Notes: generated from the sequence alone by a model not told the origin. Shown: positions 53,706 to 62,977, counted from the first letter of the stretch. The stretch: 64,000 nt of DNA from Sneathiella sp. (GCA_017643685.1 JAEPMY010000001.1:20140-84139); one strand, 5' to 3'. A program made the numbers and translations.

Positions 53706-53772
53706 TTTGTTATTGTCCTGTTGGCCATAAAATAATCGACAACCGAGCTTCTTTGTTATCTATTTTTGTTAT
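53706..53772. promoter_or_regulatory. Three TTTGTTAT boxes in the nadX/Mo-hydroxylase promoter
   Basis: TTTGTTAT occurs at 53706-53713, 53752-53759 and 53765-53772. The complement ATAACAAA occurs once before the LysR gene at 51921-51928. The clustering in one locus suggests the binding site of its regulator. Confidence 0.45.
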
Positions 53773-53883
53773 AGCAAGATCAGAATTTAAGATTTGTCAT
53801 GATAACGAGATAGGAGCACATTGCGCAAAACAGAAATGAAAGGACCGCTTAAGGTCCGGCTTTTTGCCTGATGGAGTGTGTCT

Positions 53884-56106
53884 TTGAAATTCTTTCGCTG
53901 GTTAAAAAAATCACCAAAAACGGCAGAAGAACCCCAAAAAACCTCTCTGCAGGAACCGGTGAAACCGCCTAAAGCCGCCCCCAAAATTGGCCGCGTGAAA
54001 ATTGGGGATGCGCTGCCCCGCGTTGAAGACGATGCCCTGATCCAAGGTCTTGGGCAATATGTGGACGATATCGACATTGGCCCGGCTCTCACCGTCAACT
54101 TTTATCGGAGCACCAGCGCTACAGGCACTATCGAAAGCATCGAGGTGGCTGATGCCTTGGAAATTGAGGGCGTAGAAGCAATATTTACAGGCGTGGATGT
54201 TGCCAGCATTGGAAAACTGGCCGTTAATCCCATGCTGGAGCATATGGCGGAATTAGATTACCCGATCCTAAGCCCCGGCGAGCTTAAAGCTGTTGGAGAG
54301 CCGATCGCCGCGATCCTCTCAACCACTGGCACGGCTGGTTTGGATGCCATCGACAGTATCTATGTTGAGATCAATCAAGAAAGTACCCCCCGCGCCTCCT
54401 TAGAAGATGCGGCGGATAGCGCCCCTGCGCTACATCAACAATGGCAGGACGGAGACCCAAGCGTTCTTGAGATGTCTAACTGGCGTCAAGTCAGTACGGA
54501 AATTCAACACCCTCGCCTGGCGCCATCCCCGATGGAAAACCGCGCCATCGCCGTCCGCTATAACCCGGCAGATGACAGCCTGACCGTTTATCATTCCACT
54601 CAAACACCCCACCGGGCGCGTTCAGAGCTGGCCCGGATGATTGGCATCCCAATCGAAAAAATTCGTGTCATTGCGCCGGATGTCGGGGGTGCCTTTGGTA
54701 TGAAAGCATCCTTATACCCCGAAGAAGTTTTTACCGTTTGGGCCGCGTGGGATCAAAAAACCTCTACAAAGTGGATTTCCACTCGAAACGAAGATCTGCT
54801 CTCTGCCACACATGGGCGCGGCCTTAAAACAAAAGGCACGCTCTATTTTGATGAGGAAGGTTATTTTAAAGGCCTGACCGCAAATGTGGAGGCGCCGCTT
54901 GGACATTGGCTCCCCAATAGTGCGGCAATCCCGGCCTGGAACGCAGCCCGTATGCTGCCCGGTCCATACAATATCGATACCTATCACCTGACAACAAATG
55001 GCCGGAGTTTGAACACAGGCCCGGTCGGGATTTACCGGGGTGCAGGACGGCCAGAAGCCATAACTTTGCTGGAGCGATTAGTGGATATGGCGGCGCGCAG
55101 CCTGAATATGAACCCTGTTGAAATCCGCCAAAAAAACCTACTGCCCGCAGCGGCCCTCCCCACAAAACGTGCATCCGGGGCCGACTTGGATTCAGGCGAC
55201 TATCGTGCCTTACTGCAGCGGCTAGTGGAAGAGACTGGTTATCCGACTAAAAAAGAAACCTCGCCGCCCGGCACATTAAAAGGGACAGGCCTGTCCTTTT
55301 ATGTGGAGCCATGTGGCCGCGGATGGGAAAGCGCATCTGTCACCCTGCACACAGACGGCACCGTGTCCGCAGAGACAGGCGGCAGCAGTCAAGGTCACGG
55401 ACGAGAGACTGCCTTCAGGCAGATCCTGTCGGATATTCTGGACATTGAATTTGATAAAATCGCCTTGAAACATGGGGATACAGAAAGCTGCCCTGAAGGG
55501 ATCGGGGCGCTTGCAAGTCGCAGTACGGCAATCGGGGGCAGTGCACTTAAAATAGCTGCGGAGGAAGCCCTCGCAAAAGCCGGTGGCGCCCTCCCTCCCA
55601 CGGAAGAAATAACCATCTCCCTTCGGTATGAAAATGAGGGTGAGGCCTGGGGATATGGTGCATATCTCGCTGAGATTTCCATTGATGAAATGACCGGGCA
55701 GCTCACCGTCGACCATATTACCTGCCTTGATGATGCTGGCACCATCATTAACCCCACCATGGTGGAGGGGCAGATTATGGGTGGGATCGCCCAAGGCATT
55801 GGAGAGGCAACTATGGAGCAAATTCTCTATTCTGAAGATGGGCAGCTCATCACAGGCTCCCTCATGGACTATGCCATGCCACGTGCCAGCGATATGCCCT
55901 CCCTCTCCATTTCGAAATTTCAAACCCCCTCTCCCAATAACTTGTTGGGGGCCAAGGGTGTGGGGGAAGCCGGTACAATTGCCGCGCCCGTTGCCATCTT
56001 AAATGCTGCCTATGATGCCCTTGAGGATTATGGCGTGACTGACTTACAAATGCCGCTCACCAGTGAGAAAATCTGGCGGGCCATGAATGACCGCAGAGAA
56101 GGATAA
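53884..56106 (+). CDS. Orphan molybdenum hydroxylase large subunit
   Basis: A 740-residue molybdopterin-binding subunit of the xanthine oxidase family. Cofactor and active-site motifs are present: APDVGGAFGMKASL, IYRGAGRPEAITL, GDTESCPEGIGALASRS and the catalytic Glu in KGVGEAGTIAAP. The first 40 residues form a basic, proline-rich extension (KFFRWLKKSPKT onward) absent from the large subunit at 33439. No iron-sulfur or FAD subunit gene is adjacent, so electron partners must come from elsewhere. I prefer TTG 53884, seven bases after GGAG, over GTG 53878. Cotranscription with the DapA-like gene is likely. Substrate unknown. Confidence 0.88.
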   Translation: MKFFRWLKKSPKTAEEPQKTSLQEPVKPPKAAPKIGRVKIGDALPRVEDDALIQGLGQYVDDIDIGPALTVNFYRSTSATGTIESIEVADALEIEGVEAIFTGVDVASIGKLAVNPMLEHMAELDYPILSPGELKAVGEPIAAILSTTGTAGLDAIDSIYVEINQESTPRASLEDAADSAPALHQQWQDGDPSVLEMSNWRQVSTEIQHPRLAPSPMENRAIAVRYNPADDSLTVYHSTQTPHRARSELARMIGIPIEKIRVIAPDVGGAFGMKASLYPEEVFTVWAAWDQKTSTKWISTRNEDLLSATHGRGLKTKGTLYFDEEGYFKGLTANVEAPLGHWLPNSAAIPAWNAARMLPGPYNIDTYHLTTNGRSLNTGPVGIYRGAGRPEAITLLERLVDMAARSLNMNPVEIRQKNLLPAAALPTKRASGADLDSGDYRALLQRLVEETGYPTKKETSPPGTLKGTGLSFYVEPCGRGWESASVTLHTDGTVSAETGGSSQGHGRETAFRQILSDILDIEFDKIALKHGDTESCPEGIGALASRSTAIGGSALKIAAEEALAKAGGALPPTEEITISLRYENEGEAWGYGAYLAEISIDEMTGQLTVDHITCLDDAGTIINPTMVEGQIMGGIAQGIGEATMEQILYSEDGQLITGSLMDYAMPRASDMPSLSISKFQTPSPNNLLGAKGVGEAGTIAAPVAILNAAYDALEDYGVTDLQMPLTSEKIWRAMNDRREG

Positions 56107-56112
56107 AGCTAA

Positions 56113-57066
56113 ATGAAATACAGCAAGCTTGATGCGAAAGAGTACGCCCGCGAACATATGAAAGGCATCTGGGCCGCGGCCCTGAACCCGTTTAATGAGG
56201 ATTTCACATTAAACGAGGCCGGCATGCGCCAGAATATTCGTCATTGGATTGACGATCTCGAAATTCAAGGTCTTTTCATCGCGGGCAAGCAAGGTGAGTT
56301 TTTCTCTATGTCCTTGGAGGAGCGGAAGAAAAACTTTGAAATTGCCGTGGATGAAGTTGGCAACACTGGCCAGACAATCATGTCCTGCTCTGACCAGAAT
56401 TTCGACACCGTGATTGAGCTTGCCAAGCATGCCGAAGCTGTCGGCGCAGATTACATCGTTGTGCACGCCCCGATCCTGCATTTTGTGACCGATCAGGATG
56501 AAACCGTTTATCAGTATTACAAGGCCGTATCCGAAGCTGTGAATATCGGCATCGCCATGTGGAGCCACCCGGACAGCGGTTATCTGATGAGCCCTGAACT
56601 GTGCGCCCGGATTGCCGAGCTTCCAAACATCGTGGCCATCAAATACAGCGTTGATCGTCCGATGTATAAAAGGCTGACTGAGCTTGCCGGTGACAAAATT
56701 CTCGTCAGTACCGCATCAGAAGATGAATGGTTCGACAATATGGTCGAGCTGAACTGGCAACTATATCTCTGCTCTTCACCGCCATATCTGCTGCAGACGA
56801 AAAATGACAAGCGTATGCATGAATACACAAAACTTGCTATGGCCGGTCAGGTTGAAGAAGCACGTGTCATTCGGGACAGCCTTGATCCCGTTCGCCAAGC
56901 GCTTAAAGGAACACGTCCCGGCGGCAAACCACAAGCGCATCAGAAATATTGGCAGGAACTGTTGGGGCAGGTCGGCGGACTTGTGCGGACGCCGCTTCTG
57001 CAACTGACGGAAGAGGAAAAAGAACGCACGAAAGAGGCATTTCTGAACTGTGGGCTTAAGTTGTAA
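56113..57066 (+). CDS. DapA/NAL-family lyase with altered active site
   Basis: A 317-residue TIM-barrel enzyme of the dihydrodipicolinate synthase/N-acetylneuraminate lyase family. The Schiff-base Lys is kept (Lys177 in NIVAIKYSVD). The usual GTTGE loop reads GKQGE (58-62) and the catalytic Tyr segment YNxP reads MWSHPDSG (149-156), so it is neither a normal DapA nor a known aldolase. It follows the Mo hydroxylase gene by six bases and is followed by a terminator. A retro-aldol, hydratase or decyclising step on a ring-derived pyruvate-like product is a reasonable guess. Confidence 0.85.
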   Translation: MKYSKLDAKEYAREHMKGIWAAALNPFNEDFTLNEAGMRQNIRHWIDDLEIQGLFIAGKQGEFFSMSLEERKKNFEIAVDEVGNTGQTIMSCSDQNFDTVIELAKHAEAVGADYIVVHAPILHFVTDQDETVYQYYKAVSEAVNIGIAMWSHPDSGYLMSPELCARIAELPNIVAIKYSVDRPMYKRLTELAGDKILVSTASEDEWFDNMVELNWQLYLCSSPPYLLQTKNDKRMHEYTKLAMAGQVEEARVIRDSLDPVRQALKGTRPGGKPQAHQKYWQELLGQVGGLVRTPLLQLTEEEKERTKEAFLNCGLKL

Positions 57067-57110
57067 GTACCGTTGCTTAGTCGTAAGAGTACCCCGTTTA
57101 TTTGGGGGGC

Positions 57111-57143
57111 AGAACTGCCGGATCCGTCCGGCAGTTCTTTTTT
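57111..57143. terminator. Terminator of the Mo hydroxylase-lyase operon
   Basis: AGAACTGCCGGA (57111-57122) and TCCGGCAGTTCT (57127-57138) form a 12-base stem followed by T6. It abuts the stop codon of the convergent glycosyltransferase gene. Confidence 0.92.
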
Positions 57144-58092
57144 ATGCCTGTAAGGATTTATAGAAGGCCGTAACTTCTGATGCCACATGATCAAGTGGCA
57201 AGGTTTCCCGCATCTTCACATTCCCATCCGCATCTTCAACATCCTCACGGATAATCGCCACACCAGCCGGATCACCGATCAAGCATAGGGATTTGGGTCC
57301 ATAAGGGCGATACACCGTTGGCTTTCCGATCCCGAACAAACCCACAGTTGGAATATCAACAGCGGTTGCCGTATGCATCAGGCCAGAGTCATTACCGACA
57401 AACAACGCCGCATGGGATAACAGCTTTGCCGCCTCCATTGGATTGGTCTTACCCACATAATCTAGGACCTGTTCTTTAGGTAGAGCTTCGACCACCGGCA
57501 TCGCTTGCGCTTCCTCCCCCGGTGCCCCCAGCGCCAAGACTTTCGCCCCAGGCAGAATGCCGTCATCAGCGGTCAGTCTCTTTGCAAGGCCAATGAAATT
57601 TTCATAATGCCATTGTTTTTGATAAAAATTCGCTGTGGGGGCAAGGGCCAGGATTTTCTCGCCTTCCGGCAGTCCCAGCGCCTTTCTTGTAATGCCATCC
57701 TGCATCTGAATAGCGGGCATAATCACATGATCTTCGCCAATCAGGCGCGCGTTTGAGACCAATTTATGCTCAGTATCCGCCCCGCCGCGCCAATAATGCC
57801 GGTGCCGGGTGGGCAGAAGCCCCAGCGCGCTTGAGCGGAAATCAACAATTCGGTGCCAGAAAAATCCGTCAATTCCCTTAAACGCGTCCCACCAGTGAAG
57901 GCTTCTTTTGCGCTTGGTGATTGCCACCACCTTCTCAACTTCAGGAATTTCAGAAAACAGCGATGCCGGAATTTTTCCGCAGACCACCGTCACTTTGCTA
58001 TCAGGCTCTTTCTCAATCAGATGCTTCAAGATGCCTGTGGTTAAGACCGCATCACCAAGCCGGTTTGACGTAATGAACAATGTGCGTTTCAT
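57142..58092 (-). CDS. Glycosyltransferase family 9 (heptosyltransferase-like)
   Basis: A 316-residue GT-B glycosyltransferase resembling ADP-heptose:LPS heptosyltransferases. The N-terminal FITSNRLGDAVLTTGIL and the C-terminal ALFVGNDSGLMHTATAV are typical of family 9, the latter being the nucleotide-sugar site. It would add a sugar to the LPS core on the cytoplasmic face. No other LPS genes are adjacent. It lies 72 bases after the SDR gene on the same strand. Confidence 0.9.
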   Translation of the reverse strand: MKRTLFITSNRLGDAVLTTGILKHLIEKEPDSKVTVVCGKIPASLFSEIPEVEKVVAITKRKRSLHWWDAFKGIDGFFWHRIVDFRSSALGLLPTRHRHYWRGGADTEHKLVSNARLIGEDHVIMPAIQMQDGITRKALGLPEGEKILALAPTANFYQKQWHYENFIGLAKRLTADDGILPGAKVLALGAPGEEAQAMPVVEALPKEQVLDYVGKTNPMEAAKLLSHAALFVGNDSGLMHTATAVDIPTVGLFGIGKPTVYRPYGPKSLCLIGDPAGVAIIREDVEDADGNVKMRETLPLDHVASEVTAFYKSLQA

Positions 58093-58164
58093 AATACTCC
58101 AAGCCCATCCGGGCGATCTTCAAGCAAATCAGAAGCCGAGAGGATATCTCCAAACGTCAGGCGA

Positions 58165-58923
58165 TCAAGTTGTTTTGCGAAGAGCTGGCAGCCCCACGCC
58201 CGTGCTTTCAAAACCACCATCTGCGGCAACAACCTGCCCCGTGATATAACTCGCTTTATCAGAGCAGAGAAAAACAATCAGATTTGCGATCTCTTGCTCT
58301 GTGCCGTAGCGGTTAAGGGGAATTGCGTCATGATAGGCGTCGATAATATCCTGTGTGTGAACGGCCATCGCCAACTTGGTTCGAACAGGCCCCGGACAGA
58401 CACAATTGACGCGGATGCCATACTCACCAAGTTCTGCCGCATATTGCTTGGAAAGATGCATCACCCCTGCTTTTGACGTGCCATAAGCCACCCGAAGGGT
58501 AGACGCCCGAAGGCCAGAGATAGACGCAATATTCAGGATACAGCCATGTGTCTCTTTTAATGCCGGTGTTGCTGCTTGAGACATCAAGAAGACACCATCC
58601 AGATTTGTCTCCATCACCCGGCGCCAGCGGGCAAAATCAGTGTCTTCGATCGGCCCAAAATCGGCAATTCCTGCATTATTCACCAATGCGTCCACACGCC
58701 CAGCCGTCTCCAGCACTTCTTCAAAAATGCGGGCAACGTCATCAGGGTTTGACACATCCGCGACAATTGGATGAACCCTCTCCATACTCTCTGCGACAGA
58801 TAAAAGTTCTTCCCCGTCCCAATCAACCATCACCACATGCCATCCCTCTTCCAGGAAAAGGCGGCTTGTTGCCAATCCGATACCGCGTGCGGCACCCGTT
58901 ACAATAGCTGTTTTTGCGAACAT
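58165..58923 (-). CDS. Short-chain dehydrogenase/reductase
   Basis: A 252-residue NAD(P)-dependent SDR of the classical type. The cofactor motif TGAARGIG, the NNAGI segment, the catalytic Ser in NIASISG and the YGTSK pair (Tyr and Lys) are all present. An Asp at the end of the second strand (MVDWDG) favours NAD over NADP. The substrate cannot be named; 3-oxoacyl or polyol reduction are common for this group. Confidence 0.9.
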   Translation of the reverse strand: MFAKTAIVTGAARGIGLATSRLFLEEGWHVVMVDWDGEELLSVAESMERVHPIVADVSNPDDVARIFEEVLETAGRVDALVNNAGIADFGPIEDTDFARWRRVMETNLDGVFLMSQAATPALKETHGCILNIASISGLRASTLRVAYGTSKAGVMHLSKQYAAELGEYGIRVNCVCPGPVRTKLAMAVHTQDIIDAYHDAIPLNRYGTEQEIANLIVFLCSDKASYITGQVVAADGGFESTGVGLPALRKTT

Positions 58924-59069
58924 CAGTTTCCCCTGTAGACCGTCTCTTTTACCTATTAGTCTTAGCCATCCTGTAAAGACTGGTAAAGCTCAATTACAGC
59001 GGCGGATAATTGAATGTCCTTCAAATCTTTCCTATCTTCAATCTAGTCCACCGGCGAGTGATTAAAATT

Positions 59070-59951
59070 ATGCAATATCCATTGGAACTGATCCGCAAGC
59101 GTGTTGAGAGAGAAGTCCTCTCCAATTCCGGAGTATTACTCAAAAGCATCAATTATGATGAGCCAATCGGCGATCCCGGCTTTTTTGGCCCTAACAGTGT
59201 ATGTTGGCAGGTCCATTGTGATTTTTCATCCATGATTGTTGGCGGTTTCTCTGCCCTCCTCCTGCAAATGTTGCATCCGCTCGCCCTTGCTGGTGTGTGG
59301 GATCATTCAAACTTTCGCGAAGACATGATGGGCCGCCTCCGCCGAACCGCCCAATTTGTTGCCGCAACGACCTATGCTGGCAAAGAAGATGCGACAGCAA
59401 TTATTGAAAAGGTACGCGGTATTCATGAGAAGGTAAGCGGAGTAGCACCAGACGGCCGATCTTATAGCGCGATGGATCCAGACCTGCTGACGTGGGTGCA
59501 TGTGGCCGAAGCCAGAAGCTTTTTAACAGCACGCCTACTGTATTCAGACCTGAAACTATCCCATCGCCAGCGAGATCAATATTTTGAAGAATATGGCATG
59601 ATTGCCGAAAAGCTTGGTGCCAAGAACGTTCCCAAGTCGGTCAAAGCCATTGATGATTATCTGGACAGCAAAATCCCGGAACTCGTCTACGATGCGCGAA
59701 CGGCAGAGGTCTTTCAAACACTATCCAATCCGAACGCAGGAAATCGAAAACAACAGATTTATGCCCGCCATGCCATGTGTGCGGCCTACGGGTTGTTGCC
59801 TGCTTTTGCAAAAGACTTCTACCCCACCATTTCAAACGCCCGGCAAGCGACTGGCAAACAGATGGTCAGAAGCGTAGCCCCTATCTTGAGGTGGTCTGTA
59901 AAAAATGGGGCTTACGCCCGCTCTCTCCGCCGGATGGGACGGCGAATTTAA
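59070..59951 (+). CDS. DUF2236 (MpaB-like oxygenase family) protein
   Basis: A 293-residue protein of the DUF2236 family, which includes fungal MpaB and latex-clearing proteins. Family His positions are in LQMLHPLALAGVWDHSNF and LTWVHVAEARSF. It appears soluble, without a signal peptide, apart from a C-terminal basic tail. ATG 59070 is the family-like start; a TTG/ATG frame from 59010 adds 20 doubtful residues. It is followed by genes for a sigma factor and its antagonist, so it may belong to a stress response. Confidence 0.82.
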   Translation: MQYPLELIRKRVEREVLSNSGVLLKSINYDEPIGDPGFFGPNSVCWQVHCDFSSMIVGGFSALLLQMLHPLALAGVWDHSNFREDMMGRLRRTAQFVAATTYAGKEDATAIIEKVRGIHEKVSGVAPDGRSYSAMDPDLLTWVHVAEARSFLTARLLYSDLKLSHRQRDQYFEEYGMIAEKLGAKNVPKSVKAIDDYLDSKIPELVYDARTAEVFQTLSNPNAGNRKQQIYARHAMCAAYGLLPAFAKDFYPTISNARQATGKQMVRSVAPILRWSVKNGAYARSLRRMGRRI

Positions 59952-59989
59952 CGCTATCGCGTAAATCTAAATATCGTTATCCTGATGCG

Positions 59990-60499
59990 ATGTTTTTGCG
60001 TCAGAAAATATCCAAATTGCTGCCAGAGTTGAAAGCGTATGCCATCGCCATTTGCCGGGATGAAGACGCGGCCGGCGATTTGGTGCAGGAAGCCTGTAAA
60101 AAAGTACTTTCTGCCCCGACCACTCCCAAAACAATAGAAGACCTGAAACCTTGGATGTTCAGGGTTATTCGCAACATCCATATCGATAATAAACGCCGCG
60201 AGAAAACGGCGGCGGAATATTTTAATGCGGTGAGCCGTTTATATGAAGAGACCCCAGCACCTGCGCCAAGCATGCTTGAGGAAGTTTTGGTGCATCAGGC
60301 ATTTGAAAAACTGACAGATCAGGAGCGGGAGATCCTTTATCTAGTTGATGTATTTGGTTTAAAATATGCGGAGGCTGCGATCGTTTTAGGTCTCGCGCAG
60401 GGAACCATTATGAGCCGGGTCAGTCGAGCCCGCAAATCGTTGCTTAATGAAGTGGACAAAACAAATGTCCAACCGCTGGATAGAAAGATTTTACGGTAA
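59990..60499 (+). CDS. ECF-type RNA polymerase sigma factor
   Basis: A 169-residue ECF sigma factor. Region 2 is seen as DEDAAGDLVQEACKKVL and WMFRVIRNIHIDNKRR, region 4 as LTDQEREILYLVDVFGLKY and GTIMSRVSRARKSL. The start at ATG 59990 gives the family size; an in-frame start at 59777 would lie inside the preceding gene. No Shine-Dalgarno is clear, so translation may depend on the upstream gene. The stop overlaps the anti-sigma start (TAATG). Confidence 0.92.
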   Translation: MFLRQKISKLLPELKAYAIAICRDEDAAGDLVQEACKKVLSAPTTPKTIEDLKPWMFRVIRNIHIDNKRREKTAAEYFNAVSRLYEETPAPAPSMLEEVLVHQAFEKLTDQEREILYLVDVFGLKYAEAAIVLGLAQGTIMSRVSRARKSLLNEVDKTNVQPLDRKILR

Positions 60500-61275
60500 T
60501 GAGTATCAGTGACAAAGACTGGGATTTACTAAACGGCTATGCGGATGAGGAACTCTCCGCAAGTGATATCCAGCTCGTCAAAGCCCGTATCGCCAGAGAA
60601 CCGGAACTTCGAGAGGCCCTCTCTCAAATTCAAGAGATGAAGCGCCATATCAAGTCCAGCTATACCAAATCGGTGGATCAAGAGCCTAAACACCCTGAAA
60701 AATCCACATGGGTCCGCGCAAGTATTGCAGCCGCAATTTGCCTTGTAGTTGGTTCTGGCATTTTTGCATGGTCTCAATATGACCAATTCACCAGAAGTAA
60801 TCCGGAAAAACTCCACCAAGCCTATTCCATCAAAGGATATATGCTGGAGAAGACCCCAAAAGTTATTCAGGTTTCAAGCCAGATTACGGGCGATTTTAAG
60901 ATCCCTGATCTCAGCGCCTCAGAGCTAAAACTAGCGGAAGCCAATCTGGATGTCGTGAATGACAAAGAGGTAATCACGGCCCATTACCGCGGCATGCGAG
61001 GATGCCGCCTGACATTCGTCAGTGTTGGCCTGAGCGATAGCGACAATAAAGATCACACAAACATTATCTTTAATCAGTCAGAGCAACAGCTAACAGCTGA
61101 ATGGCAATCCAAACACAGCCAGATGACCTTGCTGGCAACCGGTATGGATGAAAGCCGCTTTGCCGCCATTGCCCGTTTCATAAAACATGAAATTAAATCA
61201 ATGGATGAGGAAAAACAGGCAGAGCTGCGGATGGCTATGGAAACAACTTATCGAAAAGCTCTCCCTTGCGCATAG
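60499..61275 (+). CDS. Membrane-bound anti-sigma factor
   Basis: A 258-residue protein with an N-terminal cytoplasmic helical domain (about 1-65, NGYADEELSASDIQLVKARI), one membrane helix (about 73-92) and a periplasmic domain. The start resembles the anti-sigma domain of ECF regulators but lacks the HxxxCxxC zinc motif. Coupling with the ECF gene (TAATG) supports the role. Two Cys in the periplasmic part (GCRLTF and the C-terminal PCA) could sense redox state; this is speculative. Confidence 0.85.
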   Translation: MSISDKDWDLLNGYADEELSASDIQLVKARIAREPELREALSQIQEMKRHIKSSYTKSVDQEPKHPEKSTWVRASIAAAICLVVGSGIFAWSQYDQFTRSNPEKLHQAYSIKGYMLEKTPKVIQVSSQITGDFKIPDLSASELKLAEANLDVVNDKEVITAHYRGMRGCRLTFVSVGLSDSDNKDHTNIIFNQSEQQLTAEWQSKHSQMTLLATGMDESRFAAIARFIKHEIKSMDEEKQAELRMAMETTYRKALPCA

Positions 61276-61300
61276 CAGCACTGCCTAGATAAAGAGACGT

Positions 61301-61618
61301 TTACCTTTTCGGAAAATTGGGCCTGTCCGTGTTATAATGTTCGGACAGGTAATCGATAATGATGGAATAGTCAGGCTCCTCGATGGGCTCCATCTCCTGC
61401 TCGTCTTCCATCCAAACAAATAACGCCTTCCAGTCCGTCCGGCTTAAACCTTGCTGCGCGACAATTCTCTCGGAATGACAGGCGGTACAGTAGATAAAAG
61501 TCTCTTCCGCCCCCGGCTTATCGACAAGCAAGCCATATTCAGATTCTTCTTCACTCGCAGCTACAGGTAATGTGCCAAGCGCCATCACAACCGCCGTGCA
61601 CAACAATCTTTTCAACAT
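61301..61618 (-). CDS. sorB: c-type cytochrome, SorB-like sulfite dehydrogenase subunit
   Basis: A 105-residue monohaem cytochrome c. It has a signal peptide (MLKRLLCTAVVMALG, cut near VAAS), one haem site CTACH at 44-48, and a Met-bearing segment WMEDEQEMEP for the sixth ligand. ATG 61618 follows GGAG. It lies 57 bases after a SorA-like gene on the same strand and is the natural electron acceptor from it. It is convergent with the anti-sigma gene. Confidence 0.85.
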   Translation of the reverse strand: MLKRLLCTAVVMALGTLPVAASEEESEYGLLVDKPGAEETFIYCTACHSERIVAQQGLSRTDWKALFVWMEDEQEMEPIEEPDYSIIIDYLSEHYNTDRPNFPKR

Positions 61619-61675
61619 CAATAATAACTCCACCCTTTATTGAAGGAGGAGCAACGCCCCTCCCCCTTATTCTTT

Positions 61676-62977
61676 TTATGAATACCGAACTGCGACGCGG
61701 TGCATGGTATTATTCAGATATCCTTTAGGGTTCCAGTTGATGGCATGAGGCTGCGCATCGCCGGCGTCATCCACCGCTTTCGCCCAAATCTCGTAGTACC
61801 CTTTTTGCGGTAGCGTCACTTTGGTTTTGAAATTCTGCCAAGCACCTGAATTAACCGGTGCGTCCAGCTCAGCTTTTTGCCAGGTCACGCCAAAATCCAT
61901 CGAAACATGCACTTCTGAGATTGTCCGGTCGCCTGACCAGGCGTGGCCACGCACCTCAACTTCTTCTCCGGCAACGGTTGCACCGGTTGCTGGTGCTGTA
62001 ATCAGAGATTTAACCGGCATCCGTTCGATAATATCGAAATCTTTCTTATCGACCTTCTCGCCGGGCTCTACCGGACGGTTTGGCACACGATAGGCCGTTC
62101 CAGTCATTTTTGGCCCGTCATGGACGATATCCCGCAGGTAAATCCTTGTAAGCCATTTCTGGGAACAAGATCCCGGCCACCCCGGCACCACAAGACGAAG
62201 CGGCGCTCCGTTATGAGGGTGAAGCGCCTCACCATTTTGCTCAAAAGCAATTAGGATATTATCCGTGAGTGCTTTCTCAATCGGCATCCCCCGCGAGATT
62301 GCCAATTTACCTTCCTTCATGGAAAGGTGGTCATCCGCGCCCACATGCGCGGTGTAGATCGCTTCTTTCTGGACGCCTGCCGCGTTTAGAACGTCTTTTA
62401 AGCGAACACCTGTCCAGTTGGAACAAGCAACCGCCCCATAAGTCCATTGGTTCCCTTTTGCAGGTGGGTTAAAGAACGCCCGACCGTTACCGCCGCACTC
62501 GATTGTAAGTGCCATGGTCACCACCTCAAATTTTGATTTAAGATCAGCGATGCTCAGCTCCATGGGTGTATCAACTAGCCCGTCAATAGTGAGTGTCCAG
62601 TTATCGGGGCTTACATCCTCCGGCGGGATCCCGTTATTTCGGATGAAATGACGAGTCGTAGGTGTAATGGCATCATCTAGCAAATGTGGCGGTGTTTCAG
62701 CATTCAGCGGCCGATCATTGAGCATTGAAAGGCCGTCCTTACCAGCCAACAAATTCTCATCTGCAAGGGCAACCGGGATCAGACCAGACGGCATATTCCG
62801 GTGAAAAGGAATACTCGCCCCTAATAATCCCCCAAGTGTGGCAAGGCCAGCACCTTTCAGGAAACCACGGCGATCCTTATGAGCAACACGCCCCAAAAAG
62901 ACGCGATCAGCTTCTACTGGATCCTTCTCATACAGCTCCAGAACCGATTGATGATCCATTTTTTTATCTTCAGACAT
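61676..62977 (-). CDS. sorA: Periplasmic sulfite dehydrogenase, SorA-like molybdoenzyme
   Basis: A 433-residue member of the sulfite oxidase family that would oxidise sulfite to sulfate. A Tat signal (KDRRGFLKGAG, Arg pair at 36-37) indicates export with the cofactor. The Mo-ligating Cys161 is in LTIECGGNGRAFF; the GSCSQKWLTRIYL segment and a C-terminal dimerisation domain (about 330-433) complete the fold. The SorB-like cytochrome downstream supports SorA over SoxC; no sox genes are seen. Confidence 0.9.
   Translation of the reverse strand: MSEDKKMDHQSVLELYEKDPVEADRVFLGRVAHKDRRGFLKGAGLATLGGLLGASIPFHRNMPSGLIPVALADENLLAGKDGLSMLNDRPLNAETPPHLLDDAITPTTRHFIRNNGIPPEDVSPDNWTLTIDGLVDTPMELSIADLKSKFEVVTMALTIECGGNGRAFFNPPAKGNQWTYGAVACSNWTGVRLKDVLNAAGVQKEAIYTAHVGADDHLSMKEGKLAISRGMPIEKALTDNILIAFEQNGEALHPHNGAPLRLVVPGWPGSCSQKWLTRIYLRDIVHDGPKMTGTAYRVPNRPVEPGEKVDKKDFDIIERMPVKSLITAPATGATVAGEEVEVRGHAWSGDRTISEVHVSMDFGVTWQKAELDAPVNSGAWQNFKTKVTLPQKGYYEIWAKAVDDAGDAQPHAINWNPKGYLNNTMHRVAVRYS

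Noticed and set aside
55276..55923. 215-codon open frame opposite the Mo hydroxylase gene
   Set aside because: Shadow of the large-subunit gene; composition does not resemble a protein family.
59777..60499. Longer start for the ECF sigma factor
   Set aside because: It would overlap the DUF2236 gene by 175 bases and add 71 residues unlike any sigma factor.
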